Origin: Planctomycetota bacterium
GTDB taxonomy: Bacteria; Planctomycetota; UBA1135; UBA2386
Assembly (NCBI GenBank): GCA_016716265.1
Contig: JADJWQ010000006.1
Span: 2,631,501-2,695,500, forward strand
Length of the DNA: 64,000 nucleotides
Reading direction: 5' to 3'
A model generated the notes under the pieces. That model did not search any database. It was given only the letters and a program-made list of their open reading frames with translations, and was not told where the DNA came from. Below are positions 1 to 12,282 of this stretch, piece by piece. Each line of letters opens with the position of its first letter. Position 1 is the first letter of the stretch. The translations under genes were made by a program, and so were the position numbers.

Positions 1-1224
1 CAGCCCGCGCCCGGCGTCGATGCGCTCCTTCAGCTTCGCGTGCGCGATGTCGCGCGCGACGATCAACGACCCGCTCAGCGAGAAGCGCGTCTTGATCGGG
101 TACTTGGACAGCTCGGCACGGATCTCCTCCATCGGCCGCCGCAGGTCGAGTCGGACGACCTCGCCGCCGAGCTCCGCCTCGTCGATGTCCGGCAGGTATT
201 GCGCCGGCTGCGTCTCGAGCTGCTCCAGAAACACGCCGTCGCGGGTGATCTTCGCCAGGATCTGCCGGTCTGCCGAGCACGACACGCCCATGCCGATCGG
301 ACAGGACGCGCCGTGGCGCGGTAGCCGCACGACGCGCACGTCGTGGCAGAAGTACTTGCCACCGAACTGCGCCCCGATACCGAGCCGCTGCGTCATCTGG
401 AGGACCTGCTTCTCGAGACCGGTGTCGCGGAACGCGCGGCCCAGCTCGTTACCGGTCGTCGGCAGCCCGTCCAGGTAGCGGGCACTGGCGAGCTTCACGG
501 TCTTCAGCGTCGCTTCCGCCGACGTGCCGCCGATCACGATCGCGAGGTGGTAGGGCGGGCACGCCGCGGTGCCGAGCGAGCGCACCTTCTCCTCCAGGAA
601 GGCCAGCAGCGAGCGTTCGTTGAGCACCGCGCGCGTCTGCTGGAACAGGAAGGTCTTGTTCGCGGAGCCGCCACCCTTCGTCATGAACAGGAAGCGGTAC
701 TCGCTGCCCTTCGTCGCGTACAGCTCGACCTGTGCCGGCAGGTTGGTGCCGGTGTTCTTCTCGTCGTAGGTCGTCAGCGCCGCCATCTGCGAATAGCGCA
801 GATTGGTGCCGACGTAGGTGTCGAACACACCGCGCGACAGCGCCGCCTCGTCGTCGCCGTTCACCAGCACACGGTCGCCACGCTTGCCGATCACGATCGC
901 GGTGCCGGTGTCCTGGCACGACGGCAGCACCATGGCAGCGGAGACGTTCGCGTTCTTCAGCATCTGCAATGCGACGAAGCGGTCGTTCGCCGATGCCTCC
1001 GGATCCTCGAGGATCGCACGGAGCTGCGCGAGGTGACCGGGCCGGAACAGGTGCGAGACGTCGCGGATCGCCTCGCTCGCGAGACGGGTCAGCACGGCCG
1101 GCTCGACCTCGAGGAACTCGACCCCCCCGTGCGTCGCGATGCGCACGCCGTCGGCCCCGAGGCTTCGATACGGCGTCGCGTCCGGCGCGGACTCGAACAG
1201 CGTCTGGTGCTGGAACGCGGTCAT
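1..1224 (-). CDS. fumA: Class I fumarate hydratase (iron-sulfur type), 3' end cut by window
   Basis: This encodes an Fe-S fumarase that interconverts fumarate and malate in the TCA cycle. The 408 visible codons start at the ATG at 1224 (MTAFQHQTLFES) and run off base 1. Family signatures visible in order are the PSCQDTGTA segment carrying the first cluster cysteine, the YDEKNTGTNLPAQ segment, MTKGGGSANKTFL, the glycine-rich IVIGGTSAE, and GASCPIGMGVSCSADR near the visible end. These match the FumA/FumB type rather than the class II FumC fold. The tail of the C-terminal domain lies outside the window. The gene starts 160 bp after the downstream end of the decarboxylase gene and reads in the same direction. 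The family call is secure; whether it is a tartrate dehydratase relative cannot be decided without the missing end. Confidence 0.93.
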   Translation of the reverse strand, partial: MTAFQHQTLFESAPDATPYRSLGADGVRIATHGGVEFLEVEPAVLTRLASEAIRDVSHLFRPGHLAQLRAILEDPEASANDRFVALQMLKNANVSAAMVLPSCQDTGTAIVIGKRGDRVLVNGDDEAALSRGVFDTYVGTNLRYSQMAALTTYDEKNTGTNLPAQVELYATKGSEYRFLFMTKGGGSANKTFLFQQTRAVLNERSLLAFLEEKVRSLGTAACPPYHLAIVIGGTSAEATLKTVKLASARYLDGLPTTGNELGRAFRDTGLEKQVLQMTQRLGIGAQFGGKYFCHDVRVVRLPRHGASCPIGMGVSCSADRQILAKITRDGVFLEQLETQPAQYLPDIDEAELGGEVVRLDLRRPMEEIRAELSKYPIKTRFSLSGSLIVARDIAHAKLKERIDAGRGL

Positions 1225-1383
1225 GCGCGCACCGTACGCACGGCACCGCAGCGAAGCGAGCGCGGCGATTCCCGGGGTGCCACCGGCCTCGCCCTCACGA
1301 GCGGGGCGCCGCGCAGCTCCCGTCGTGGTCGGGATCCCGGAGCCGCCGCCGGCCTGCATGGCGGGCCGAGACCGCCCGGCGCG

Positions 1384-2892
1384 TCACTCCGGCTCCGACG
1401 CCAGTGCCCGGATCCGCTCCCAGGTGGCACGGACGTGACGCTCTTCCGTCGCCGCTGCGCCGATCGCCATGCGCAGCACGAAGCGCGGCGAGCCGGCGGG
1501 ATCCGGCAGCGTCGTGTGGCTCAGGTAGGCGTGACCGGAGGCATTGAGACACTCGAGCAGCTCGCGGTTGCGGTCGTCGTCGCCGCGCAGCCGGAAACAG
1601 ACCAGCGACAGCGTCGTCGGGGCCGCGATCTCGAAGCGCGCGTCGGCACGCACCAGCGACTCGAACAGCCGCGCCAGCTCGACGTGGTGGCGGATGTGGG
1701 CACGGAGGCCATCCAGCCCGAAGTGGCGTAGGACGAGCCAGAGCTTCAGCGCGCGGAAGCGACGGCCGAGCGGAATCTGCCAGTCGCGGTAGTCGATGAC
1801 GTCGCCGCTCTCGGTAGCACGATTGCGGAGGTACTCGGGCGTGACGCTCAGCGCGTCGACCAGGCTCGCCCGGTCCCGCGTCCAGAACGAGCTGCAGTCG
1901 AAGTTCGTCAGCAACCACTTGTGCGGATTGAAGCAGACCGAGTCTGCGTGCTCGACGCCGGTGAGCAGGTGCCGGTGCTCCGGGCAGATGCACGCCGCGC
2001 CCGCGAACGCGGCGTCGACGTGCAGCCAGCCACCCTGGCCGAAGAACGGCGTTCCGGACAGCGCTTCGGCGACCGGGCCGAGCGGGTCCATCGCGGTCGA
2101 CGACGTCGTGCCGACCGTCGCACACACGAAGAACGGCGTGCGTCCCGCCGCCACGTCTGCGCGAACGGCTGCGGCGAGCGCGGCAGGATCCATAGCCAAC
2201 CTGGCATCGACGCCGACGAACCGGACGGTCTGCATGCCGTCCTCGTTGCAGCCGCCGGCGTCAGTGCACAAACCCGCGATCATCGCTGCCTTGACGATCG
2301 ACGAGTGGCCCTGCGTCGATGTGTAGGCGACCAGCGCACGCGGGTCGCCTCCGGCAGCGCGCTGCAGGACCCGCCGGCGCGCCGCAACCATCGCGACCAG
2401 CGTCGACTCGCTCGCCGTGCCCTGGATGCAGCCACCGCCGGCCGACCCGCGGAACGTCGCCGGCAGCCCGATCGCCTCACCGAGCCAATCGAGCACGCGC
2501 GTCTCCAGCTCGGTCGCGGCCGGGCTCGTCGCCCACAGCATGCCTTGGATGCCGAGTCCGGCCGAGAGGAGCTCGCCGACGATCGCAGGCCCCGACGCGC
2601 TGCACGGGAAGTAGGCGTAGAAGTTCGGCGATTGCCAGTGGGTGACGCCCGGCAGGATCAGCCGGTCGAGATCGGCGAACACGGCGTCCCAGCTCTCGGC
2701 GCGATCGCCCGACGCAGCGAGCCCGCGCTCCGGCGCATGCTCGGGCAGCGCGCGCAGCAGCTCGCCGGGCGCCTGCTGCGACCGCACCGGGAACGACTCG
2801 ACGCGCGCGAGATAGTCCGCGACCCAATCCACGGCGCGGTGGCCGAGGGCACGGAAGGTCTCGGGGTCCATGCGGCCGGGCGGCGGGCTCAT
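1384..2892 (-). CDS. PLP-dependent group II amino acid decarboxylase (aromatic-L-amino-acid decarboxylase type)
   Basis: The 502-residue protein has the length and motif order of pyridoxal-phosphate group II decarboxylases, which turn aromatic amino acids (tyrosine, tryptophan or DOPA) into amines. The N-terminus (MDPETFRALGHRAVDWVADY) is the typical dimerisation segment. HWQSPNFYAYFP is the substrate-binding stretch, LHVDAAFAG supplies the aspartate for the pyridine nitrogen, and FNPHKWLLTNFD carries the PLP-binding lysine. VCATVGTTSSTAMDP also matches the family. The start is ATG 2892; a second Met at codon 8 is possible. It is divergent from the DUF4091 gene with a very short spacer, so the two probably share a promoter region. 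Substrate specificity cannot be read from the sequence. Confidence 0.9.
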   Translation of the reverse strand: MSPPPGRMDPETFRALGHRAVDWVADYLARVESFPVRSQQAPGELLRALPEHAPERGLAASGDRAESWDAVFADLDRLILPGVTHWQSPNFYAYFPCSASGPAIVGELLSAGLGIQGMLWATSPAATELETRVLDWLGEAIGLPATFRGSAGGGCIQGTASESTLVAMVAARRRVLQRAAGGDPRALVAYTSTQGHSSIVKAAMIAGLCTDAGGCNEDGMQTVRFVGVDARLAMDPAALAAAVRADVAAGRTPFFVCATVGTTSSTAMDPLGPVAEALSGTPFFGQGGWLHVDAAFAGAACICPEHRHLLTGVEHADSVCFNPHKWLLTNFDCSSFWTRDRASLVDALSVTPEYLRNRATESGDVIDYRDWQIPLGRRFRALKLWLVLRHFGLDGLRAHIRHHVELARLFESLVRADARFEIAAPTTLSLVCFRLRGDDDRNRELLECLNASGHAYLSHTTLPDPAGSPRFVLRMAIGAAATEERHVRATWERIRALASEPE

Positions 2893-2936
2893 GCCCCGTG
2901 AGTGTACCGACGGGGCCGGACGCTACGCTGCCCGAC

Positions 2937-4683
2937 ATGCGACCTTCGCACCGCCCGACTCCTCCCGCGAACCGGCGGAGCTTCGGTCCACGCCGGCGTC
3001 GCGCCGTCGCATCGCTGCTGATCGCCGTGGCGCAGGCTGGCGCGCAGGACCGGCCCCCGACGCTCCCGGCGGGACTGTTCGACGAGCTGGAGCTGCTGTA
3101 TCCGGACACGCCGGTGGCGAGCGGCGCAGACACGCTCCACGTCGACGTTCCGCGCGGCAGCTTCGCGGCGGCACACGTGCTGATCGCGCCGGGCGCACCG
3201 GCCGACCAGCCGGCCGACGCGCTGCTCGAGGTCCGCTTGGACGTGACCGGCCTGCCGCTCGGAGCACCCGTCCTGTATCGCCTCGTCAGCGTCCCGGTCG
3301 AGGAGAACACCGGCATCGAGAGCCGCACCGAGCGCTGGGACGGTCGCACCAATCCGTTCGTCGTGCGGCGCGCGCCGTTCCGAGTGTTCGAGGCGATGGC
3401 CCCCGCGACCTCGCCATTGCGAGGCGAGGACTCGACGCTCGCGCTACGCATCGAGCTGACGGTCCCGCCCGACAGCGACCCGGGCAGCCGATCGGTGTCC
3501 GTGACCTTGCAGCGCGGGAGCTCCCGCGCCGAGCTGGAGCTCGACGTGACCGTATACGCGTTCGTCGTACCGCCCACGGGCCGCGATACGACTCGCTACA
3601 CGAACTGGTTCAGCCTCGGCCGGATCGCCACGGACCGTGGCGTCGAGCCGTGGAGCGAGCCGTTCTGGGACGCGCTCCAGAGCTGCGCGCGGCTGATGGC
3701 CCGCGGGCGGCAGAACACCTTCTGGGTGCCGTGGAGCGCGATCTTCGAACGTGGCGCGGACGGCCGCCCGCGCCTGCTCACCGAGCGATTGGCACGCTAC
3801 GTCGCGACGTTCGAGACCGCCGGCCTGTGGTGGATCGAGGGCGCACCGTTCGCGCGACGGCCCGGCGGCGACTGGTCGCGGCCCGATCTCGAGCTGTCGA
3901 TCGTCGACCTGCCCGCTGCGAGCGAGGCGGGCCGTGCCGCGCTCGCCGACATGGCGGGTCAGCTCGCTCGCATGATCGAGGCACGTGGCTGGCGTGACCG
4001 CTGGCTCCAGCACATTGCCGACGAGCCGACCGACACCAATGCCGTCGCATATCGCGAACTCGCAGACGTGTTGCGCGAGCACCTGCCCGGCGTGCCGATC
4101 GTCGAGGCGACGATGTGTCGGACAGTGGCCGGCGCCGTCGACATCTGGTGCCCGCAGGTGCACCGGTTCCAGGCGCACCGGGACTTCTTCGCGGAGCGGC
4201 GCGCGCTCGGGGAGCGCGTGTGGGTCTACACCTGCCTCGTGCCCGGCGGACCCTGGCTCAACCGGCTCCTCGACCAGGAGCGGCTGCGGCCGGTGCTGAT
4301 CGGCTGGGCGCTCGACCGCTTCGACCTCGACGGGTTCCTGCACTGGGGCTTCAACCACCAGCGCACCGACCCGTTCGCGCAGAGCGTCGTGCCCCACGGC
4401 TCCGAGCCGAACAACCGGCTGCCGGCGGGCGACAGCCACATCGTCTTCCCGGGTCCGGGCGGCCCATGGTCCGGCCAGCGCTTCGAGGCGCACCGCATCG
4501 GGCTTCGAGGACCGCGAGTGCCTGCGCGCACTGCGCGCGCGCGATCCTCGGCGGGCGGACGCGATCGTCGGCTCGGTGCTGCGCGGCTTCGACGACTACA
4601 CGACGAGCGTCGCCGACTACCGCGCGGCGCGCCGGAAGCTGCTGGAGGCAGCCAGCGAGGCCGGGCGCCGGGCCGGCGGGTGA
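2937..4683 (+). CDS. Secreted DUF4091-type protein (GH123-like), with a +1 frameshift near the 3' end
   Basis: A basic, hydrophobic N-terminus (start ATG 2937) suggests an export signal. The body matches DUF4091 proteins, relatives of glycoside hydrolase family 123: a beta-rich N-terminal part, then YTNWFSLGRIA, LQHIADEPTD, a VDIWCPQ segment, TCLVPGGPWLNRLLDQ and FLHWGFNH. The uninterrupted reading frame continues to 4763, but after the HRIG segment (about 4495-4503) its residues lose all family character. Dropping one G from the GGG at 4500-4502 restores a normal family ending (GFEDRECLRAL through FDDYTTSVADYRAARRKLL) that stops at TGA 4681-4683. I therefore give the restored end. The frameshift could be genuine or a homopolymer sequencing error. 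The function is probably polysaccharide-related, but the substrate is unknown. Confidence 0.8.
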
Positions 4684-4759
4684 CCCCGCCCCGCGGCCGC
4701 GCCGGTCTGGTAGCTTGTCCGCCCGAACCCGCCCGGGTGGGCGGGTCGACGCCCCCGTC

Positions 4760-5830
4760 ATGAACGAACTCCTCCGCACCGCCGTCCGCGCGGTGGCCGT
4801 GGCACTGGCGTGTGCCGTGGCCGCACCCGCGCAGCGCCCGCAGCCGACGCCCGAAGAGCTGCAGAAGAAGTACGACGAGGAGCTCGCGCTCCCGTTCGTG
4901 CAGAAGGGCAACTGGATCGTCGACTACGACGAGGCCCGCGCCCGCGCCCGGCGGGAGGGCAAGCTGATCTTCGCCTACTTCTCACGCAGCTACGCCTATT
5001 GAGGGCCCTGCAAGGCCCTGGAGAGCCGTGCGCTCTCCGACGATCGCATCACCGCATTCACCGCCACCGTCGTGCCGTTCCTGCACGTGACGACGCACAT
5101 TCCGGGTAGGCCCTACGACGACCTGCTGCGGCAGAAGGGCTTCGGTGGCTTCCCGACGCTCTGCGTGATGGACGCAGACGGCGAGGTGCTGTACCAGCTG
5201 CCCGGAAGCGACCGCTCGATCGAGGGCTTCTACGCCGCGGTCGACCGCACCGAGCGCCTGCTGCGCGCCCGCAAGGCGGTCGAGACCGGCGAGCCCGGCG
5301 CACGCAACAAGCTCCTGCTGCTGTTGCTCGACATGGGACAGGTCGGCTTCGACGACGCGCTCGCGCAGGCGAAGGAGCTGACGCTCGATCCGGACGAGCA
5401 GATCGTCTTCCAGGTGCGCCTCGTCGAGACGCTGCGGCGGTTCCGCGGCGCGGACCTCGACGCGGCGATCGAGCGCGTCGACTGGCTGCCGGCGCCGCGG
5501 GCGCGCGCCGCGGAGATCCGCAGCGACACCCGCCTGATGGAAGACCTCGCCCCGCTGATGGCGCCGATCCGCGCTGTGCGACCGGGCGAGACGCCGGAGC
5601 CGCGGCCGTACGGAATCGCCTACGAGCTGTGGCAGCAGGGTCGCAAGCCGAGCCCGTCGTCGCCGGTCGAGATGCTGTATTGGGACGCCGTCCGGCGCGC
5701 GAGCGTGGAGCGGAAGGACCTCGCGGGGTTCGAGGACGCGGCAGCGGTGCTGCGCAAGCGGTTCGCCGACAACGCGGCCTACCTCGAAGGGCTGGACAAG
5801 GACCTCGCAACGCTCCGCGGCGGGCAATGA
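4760..5830 (+). CDS. Exported thioredoxin-like selenoprotein, UGPC active site (TGA codon 81 read as selenocysteine)
   Basis: Translation from ATG 4760 gives an export signal (MNELLRTAVRAVAVALACA, ending ...APAQ), then a thioredoxin-fold domain. The phase is interrupted by TGA at 5000-5002 (codon 81) in the context FAYFSRSYAY-UGA-GPCKALE. The same frame continues with clear thioredoxin-like sequence (GFGGFPTLCVMDADGEVLYQL) and then an alpha-helical C-terminal region to the TGA at 5828. The total is 356 residues. The TGA sits exactly at the first cysteine of the CxxC motif: planctomycete relatives I recall read RSYAPCPPC. A stem-loop with the geometry of a bacterial SECIS follows. The stop codon overlaps the start of the ECF sigma gene (ATGA). 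The likely role is an envelope thiol oxidoreductase. The alternative is a nonsense-mutated gene. Reading both sides as one family is direct; the selenium use is inferred. Confidence 0.82.
5000..5038 (+). promoter_or_regulatory. Bacterial SECIS-like element after the in-frame TGA
   Basis: Downstream of TGA 5000-5002 a perfect 7-bp stem forms between GGAGAGC (5020-5026) and GCTCTCC (5032-5038), closing the loop CGTGC (5027-5031). The loop begins 24 nt after the TGA, within the 16-37 nt window of the published bacterial SECIS model, and has a G in its first two positions followed by U. SelB would bind this loop to bring in selenocysteinyl-tRNA. A second, weaker 5-bp hairpin (5003-5018) lies between. 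I inspected the geometry only; I computed no energy. Confidence 0.75.
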
Positions 5831-6391
5831 CCGACCGCAAGCCGGCGAGCCCTGATGTAAAAATCGTACGCGGTACCGATCTGAAGTCTGCGGGGCAGCT
5901 GTTGCCGGTGGTGTACGACGAGCTGCGGCGGCTCGCGCGGAAGCGGTTGCGTAGTGGCGGGGCGGTGACGCTCGATGCGACGGCGCTCGTGCACGAGGCA
6001 TACGCCAGGCTGGTCGTCGACGATGGCGCGTCGTTCCGTGGGCGCGACCACTTCTTCGCTGCGGCGGCGCTCGCGATGCGGCACGTGCTGGTCGACTGCG
6101 CGCGGCGCCGGTCCCGGCTGCGGCACGGCGAGGGGCGGCGACCGGTGACGCTGTCGGGCCACGACCTGACGGCCCGCGACATCGACCTGCTCGAGCTCGT
6201 GGCACTGGACGACGCATTGAAGAAGCTCGAGAAGCTCGCTGAGCGCAAGGCCAAGGTCGTCGAGCTACGCTTCTTCGGCGGGCTCTCCAATGCCGAGATC
6301 GCACGCGCACTCGACATCAGCGACGCGACCGTCGAGCGCGACTGGCAGTTCGCCCGCGCCTGGCTGTCGCGGGAGCTGGCCGGAGACCCGA

Positions 6392-6402
<11 letters not shown>
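5827..6402 (+). CDS. ECF RNA polymerase sigma factor, planctomycete type
   Basis: The 191-residue protein has the sigma-2 region (LLPVVYDELRRLARKRLR, TALVHEAYARLV, RDHFFAAAALAMRHVLVD) and a sigma-4 helix-turn-helix (VVELRFFGGLSNAEIARALDISDATVERDWQFARAWL). This is the ECF group that in planctomycetes sits beside receptor kinases. The start ATG 5827 overlaps the stop of the selenoprotein gene by 4 bp, and the stop overlaps the start of the kinase gene, so the three are probably translationally coupled. No anti-sigma gene is adjacent; such sigma factors are thought to be controlled by the partner kinase. Target promoters cannot be inferred. Confidence 0.92.
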
Positions 6403-9241
<2,839 letters not shown>

Positions 9242-9348
9242 CGTTGCCCGCCCGCGTTTTTTCCGGCTCCGCGTGAGGGTCCCTGCGACGTCGCGGCGTG
9301 TCCGAGGTCGAAGCGCGCGGAATGGTCCGCGCCCGATCGAGACCTCCG

Positions 9349-9921
9349 ATGCACACCGTACTCCTGCCCCGCGTCCTGACGCTCCTGACCCTCGCGACAC
9401 TCGGCGCCCTCGCCGGCTGCTCGAGGGACGGAGCGGCGAGCACCCAGAAGTCCGACCTCCTGGCCCGCGGCCGCTACCTCGTGCAGACGATGGGCTGCGC
9501 CGACTGCCACTCACCGCACGGGCCGGACGGCGCCGTGCTGCCCGGCCGGGAGCTCTCCGGCCACCCCGAGTCGGCCCCGCTGCCGCACTGGACCCCGGAC
9601 ATGCTCGAGCAGCACACGCTGGCGACGACCGCCCCGACCGGCACCGCCTTCGCCGGCCCGTTCGGTCTCAGCGTCGCGTGCAACCTGACGCCGGACCCCG
9701 AGACCGGCATCGGCGCGATGACCGCCGACCAGCTCGTCGCGAGCTGGCGCAGCGGCCGCCACTGGAAGGAGGACCGCAACGTGCTGCCGCCGATGCCGAT
9801 CCCGGCACTCGCGCACTGCGAGGAGAGCGACATCCGCGCGATTCACGCCTATCTGCACTCGCTGCCGCCGGTCCGCAACATGTGCCCGCCATCGCGGGTT
9901 GCGGGTGCGACCTCGGACTGA
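9349..9921 (+). CDS. Cytochrome c-type lipoprotein, monohaem
   Basis: The start ATG 9349 gives a lipoprotein signal ending LGALAGCS, with Cys24 as the lipid anchor. The mature part has one haem-binding CADCH at residues 50-54 and a candidate distal methionine in NVLPPMPIP, followed by the usual C-terminal helix DIRAIHAYLHSLPPV. This matches small class I cytochromes related to alcohol-dehydrogenase or sorbosone-dehydrogenase electron carriers. The total is 190 residues. A GTG at 9298 would add 17 residues without a better signal, so I prefer the ATG. It is separated from the kinase gene by about 100 bp and converges with the radical SAM operon. The redox partner is not encoded nearby. Confidence 0.85.
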   Translation: MHTVLLPRVLTLLTLATLGALAGCSRDGAASTQKSDLLARGRYLVQTMGCADCHSPHGPDGAVLPGRELSGHPESAPLPHWTPDMLEQHTLATTAPTGTAFAGPFGLSVACNLTPDPETGIGAMTADQLVASWRSGRHWKEDRNVLPPMPIPALAHCEESDIRAIHAYLHSLPPVRNMCPPSRVAGATSD

Positions 9922-9943
9922 CGGCGAGGCGTCCGAGCCACGC

Positions 9944-10927
9944 TCAATGATTGGCGACAGCCTTGCGGACGTACGCCTCGGCGGCGTCCAGCGCGGCCTG
10001 CACGATCGACAGGCTGCGGGTCGGCGGGGTGTGATAGCCGGCGGTCTTCGTCGTCTTCTGGCGCACGATCACGACGTCGATGTCGTCCTTGCGCTGCGTC
10101 TCGCGCACGACTCCATTCGGTAGCTTCATATGGGCGGTCGCCTCGAACAGCCGCGCACCGGAGCGGGCGACGAGGACGGCGTAGCAGTACGGGTACGGCG
10201 TCCCCTGCACGCGGTTGATCACGACCTGTGCCTGCAGCCCGTAGAAGGCGGCGGGGCCGTCGGGGAAGGTGACCGCCAGCTTCACGCCGATCGGTGTGCG
10301 CCGCTCGTCGCCACCCGCCATCAGCAGCTGCGCGCCGAGCTTGCCACCGGTCCGGCCGTCGATCTGCAGCGCCTCGCCGATTGGCTTCAGGCTCCGGGCC
10401 TGCAGCACGAGGTCTGGCTTCCGGCTGACCGTGCGCATGCCGCTGAACCACTGCGAGGCCAGCAGCAGCACTCCGTCCATCCCGACGATCCACGCGAGGT
10501 CCGCGGAGAAGCTCCCCGCAGCCACCGTGGCGATGCCGAGCACGAGCAGCGCGACGAGCCACGACACGACGCCCGCACCACTGGTGATGTCGAGGGCGCT
10601 CTCGTCCCAGCGACGCATCCGACCGTCGACGAGGAGGATCTCCTGGACCCGGTCGAACGCACAGCTCTCCCACGCAGCTCCCGAGCGGAAGCCGCGCGGG
10701 TCGGTGCGCACGTCGAAGCCGACGACCCACGTCATCAGCAATGCGGCGACCAGCAGTGGCACACCGATCCACACCGACAGCGTCGCGACCTGCAGGATGA
10801 CGCCACCTGCGGCCAGCACGAGCGCCCACCGCGTCCGCGCACCGTAGCCGAGCTTGCGGAACCACGCGAACTGCAGCAGCGGCTCCGCCCGCTCGGCGGC
10901 GACCAGCGATCCGGGCTCTGCGCTCAT
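9944..10927 (-). CDS. Polytopic membrane protein, third gene of the CHSA-tail operon
   Basis: I do not recognise a named family. The 327-residue protein has hydrophobic segments at about residues 34-53 and 55-75 (VLAAGGVILQVATL, GVPLLVAALLMTWVVGF), then two more around GVVSWLVALLVLGIATVAAG and DLAWIVGMDGVLLL. A soluble C-terminal half follows, containing PDLVLQARSLKPIGEALQIDG. Its start ATG 10927 overlaps the radical SAM stop by 4 bp (ATGA), so it is translated with that gene. A place in the same pathway (membrane scaffold, export or partner of the CHSA-tail protein) is inferred from coupling alone. Confidence 0.7.
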   Translation of the reverse strand: MSAEPGSLVAAERAEPLLQFAWFRKLGYGARTRWALVLAAGGVILQVATLSVWIGVPLLVAALLMTWVVGFDVRTDPRGFRSGAAWESCAFDRVQEILLVDGRMRRWDESALDITSGAGVVSWLVALLVLGIATVAAGSFSADLAWIVGMDGVLLLASQWFSGMRTVSRKPDLVLQARSLKPIGEALQIDGRTGGKLGAQLLMAGGDERRTPIGVKLAVTFPDGPAAFYGLQAQVVINRVQGTPYPYCYAVLVARSGARLFEATAHMKLPNGVVRETQRKDDIDVVIVRQKTTKTAGYHTPPTRSLSIVQAALDAAEAYVRKAVANH

Positions 10928-12282
10928 CGATCGTCTCCTCCGCCCTGCCGGACGGCGCGCAGCTCCTCGCAGCCGAGCTGGCGCCAGTACAGCGGACAGG
11001 CACCGTTGCAGATGTCGAAGTTGTCGCAACCGCGACAGGTGACGGGCGCCCGCGCCTTCGCCCGGAAGGCCCGCGCCCGCGGGCTCTGCCAGACGGCGTC
11101 GAAGCCGTCGCGCAGCAGGCTGCCGAGCGGCTCGTCGTAGCTGGCGCACGGCAGGACGCTGCCGTCGGCGCCGATCGACAGCAGCCCGTCGCAGGCCGAG
11201 CATCCCTTGTTGCCGAGGCCGTGCGTGATCGGATTGAAGATGCACATCGGCGTCGGCGAGTACCACTTGAACTCGACGCCCTCCGCGCGCGCCGCACGTT
11301 GCACGGCATCGATGACCGGTCCGACTTCCGCGTAGCGCACGACCAGCGCGTCATCGCGGGCCGCCGTACCGGTCGGGATCATCAGGTTCATCGAGATCGT
11401 GCGGAGCCCGAGCTCGCGGCGCGCGAAGCCGGGAAACCGTGCGGCCTCGCCGACGTTGTGGCGGTCGAGCGTCGTGTTGGTATTGACGTTCAGGCCAGCG
11501 GCCAGGTAGCGCCGCACCGCGGCAGTCGCCTTCTCGAACGACCCCGGGATGCCGGTGATCCGATCGTGCGTGGCGTCGGTCACGCCCTCGATGCTGACCT
11601 GCACCGACTGCAGCCCCGCCTCGACCAGCTCCGTGACACGCCGCTCGTCGCTCAGGATCCCGTTGGTGATCAGGTTGACGCGCAGGCCGATCGACCGCGC
11701 GTATTGCACCATCTCGGCGAGGTCCCTACGCAACGTCGCCTCGCCCCCGGTGAAGCTGACGCTCGGCACCTGCGCGTCGTTTCGGATCGCGTCGAGCACC
11801 CGCCGCACGTCGTCGAGCGTCATCTCGACATCGCTGCCGACCGGATTGCAGGTGCAGTTGCAGCCGGCGTAGCAGAACTCGCAGCGGGCGTTGCAGCGGT
11901 ACGTCACCGCGACCTCCGCCATGACCGGCAGCGGCGAGAAGCTCGCCGCGAACGGCTGCTTGTCGACCGCCGGCGACTCGTAGGTGTCCGCGAGCCCGTC
12001 CTGCAGCAGCTTGCGGACGTCGAGCAGGAACCGCTCGACGTCGCACCAGACGTCCGCGCGGCGACCCCAGGGTGCGAGCACCTCGGCGATCGGCACGCCG
12101 CGCAGCAGCGGCTCCAGCACGGCGACACCACGCTCGTTGAGGTGCACGGCGCGGTTCGGCCGCTGGATGAACACGCGATCGACCGCGCGCACGAAGACGT
12201 GATCGCGGACGTTCGCAGCCCAGTCATCGACCCAGGCGAGATCGGGAAGTCCGGGCTGCACCGGCTCGCATCGCACGTCCAT
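10924..12282 (-). CDS. Radical SAM/SPASM enzyme with N-terminal PqqD-like recognition domain
   Basis: The 452-residue protein begins with a PqqD-like fold (about residues 24-96, HVFVRAVDRVFIQRPNRAVH and an L-rich helix), the type used in RiPP pathways to hold a leader peptide. The radical SAM motif is Cys130-x3-Cys134-x2-Cys137 (TYRCNARCEFCYAG), and two more cysteines follow at once (GCNCTC). SFTGGEATLRRDL is the SAM-binding GGE motif. The C-terminal SPASM domain carries auxiliary-cluster cysteines at CSACDG, LPCASYDE and CRGCDNFDICNGACPLY (Cys416, 419, 425, 429). Its ATG overlaps the stop of the upstream CHSA-tail gene (TGATG). A role in modifying the repeated Cys/His tail of that product is inferred. 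The long N-terminal extension to 12624 is antisense readthrough of that repeat and is not used. Confidence 0.9.
   Translation of the reverse strand: MDVRCEPVQPGLPDLAWVDDWAANVRDHVFVRAVDRVFIQRPNRAVHLNERGVAVLEPLLRGVPIAEVLAPWGRRADVWCDVERFLLDVRKLLQDGLADTYESPAVDKQPFAASFSPLPVMAEVAVTYRCNARCEFCYAGCNCTCNPVGSDVEMTLDDVRRVLDAIRNDAQVPSVSFTGGEATLRRDLAEMVQYARSIGLRVNLITNGILSDERRVTELVEAGLQSVQVSIEGVTDATHDRITGIPGSFEKATAAVRRYLAAGLNVNTNTTLDRHNVGEAARFPGFARRELGLRTISMNLMIPTGTAARDDALVVRYAEVGPVIDAVQRAARAEGVEFKWYSPTPMCIFNPITHGLGNKGCSACDGLLSIGADGSVLPCASYDEPLGSLLRDGFDAVWQSPRARAFRAKARAPVTCRGCDNFDICNGACPLYWRQLGCEELRAVRQGGGDDR

Noticed and set aside
2898..2936. GTG start for the DUF4091 gene
   Set aside because: The ATG at 2937 directly precedes the signal-like stretch and leaves room for a divergent promoter.
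4760..5002. Short protein of 80 residues ending at TGA 5000
   Set aside because: The downstream frame continues the same thioredoxin fold. Truncation would remove the active-site cysteine and most of the domain.
5003..5018. GC hairpin directly after the TGA as the SECIS
   Set aside because: The loop is too close to the TGA for the bacterial model and the stem is shorter; the 5020-5038 stem fits better.
9242..9275. T-rich stretch after the kinase gene as rho-independent terminator
   Set aside because: Only a very short stem precedes the T run.
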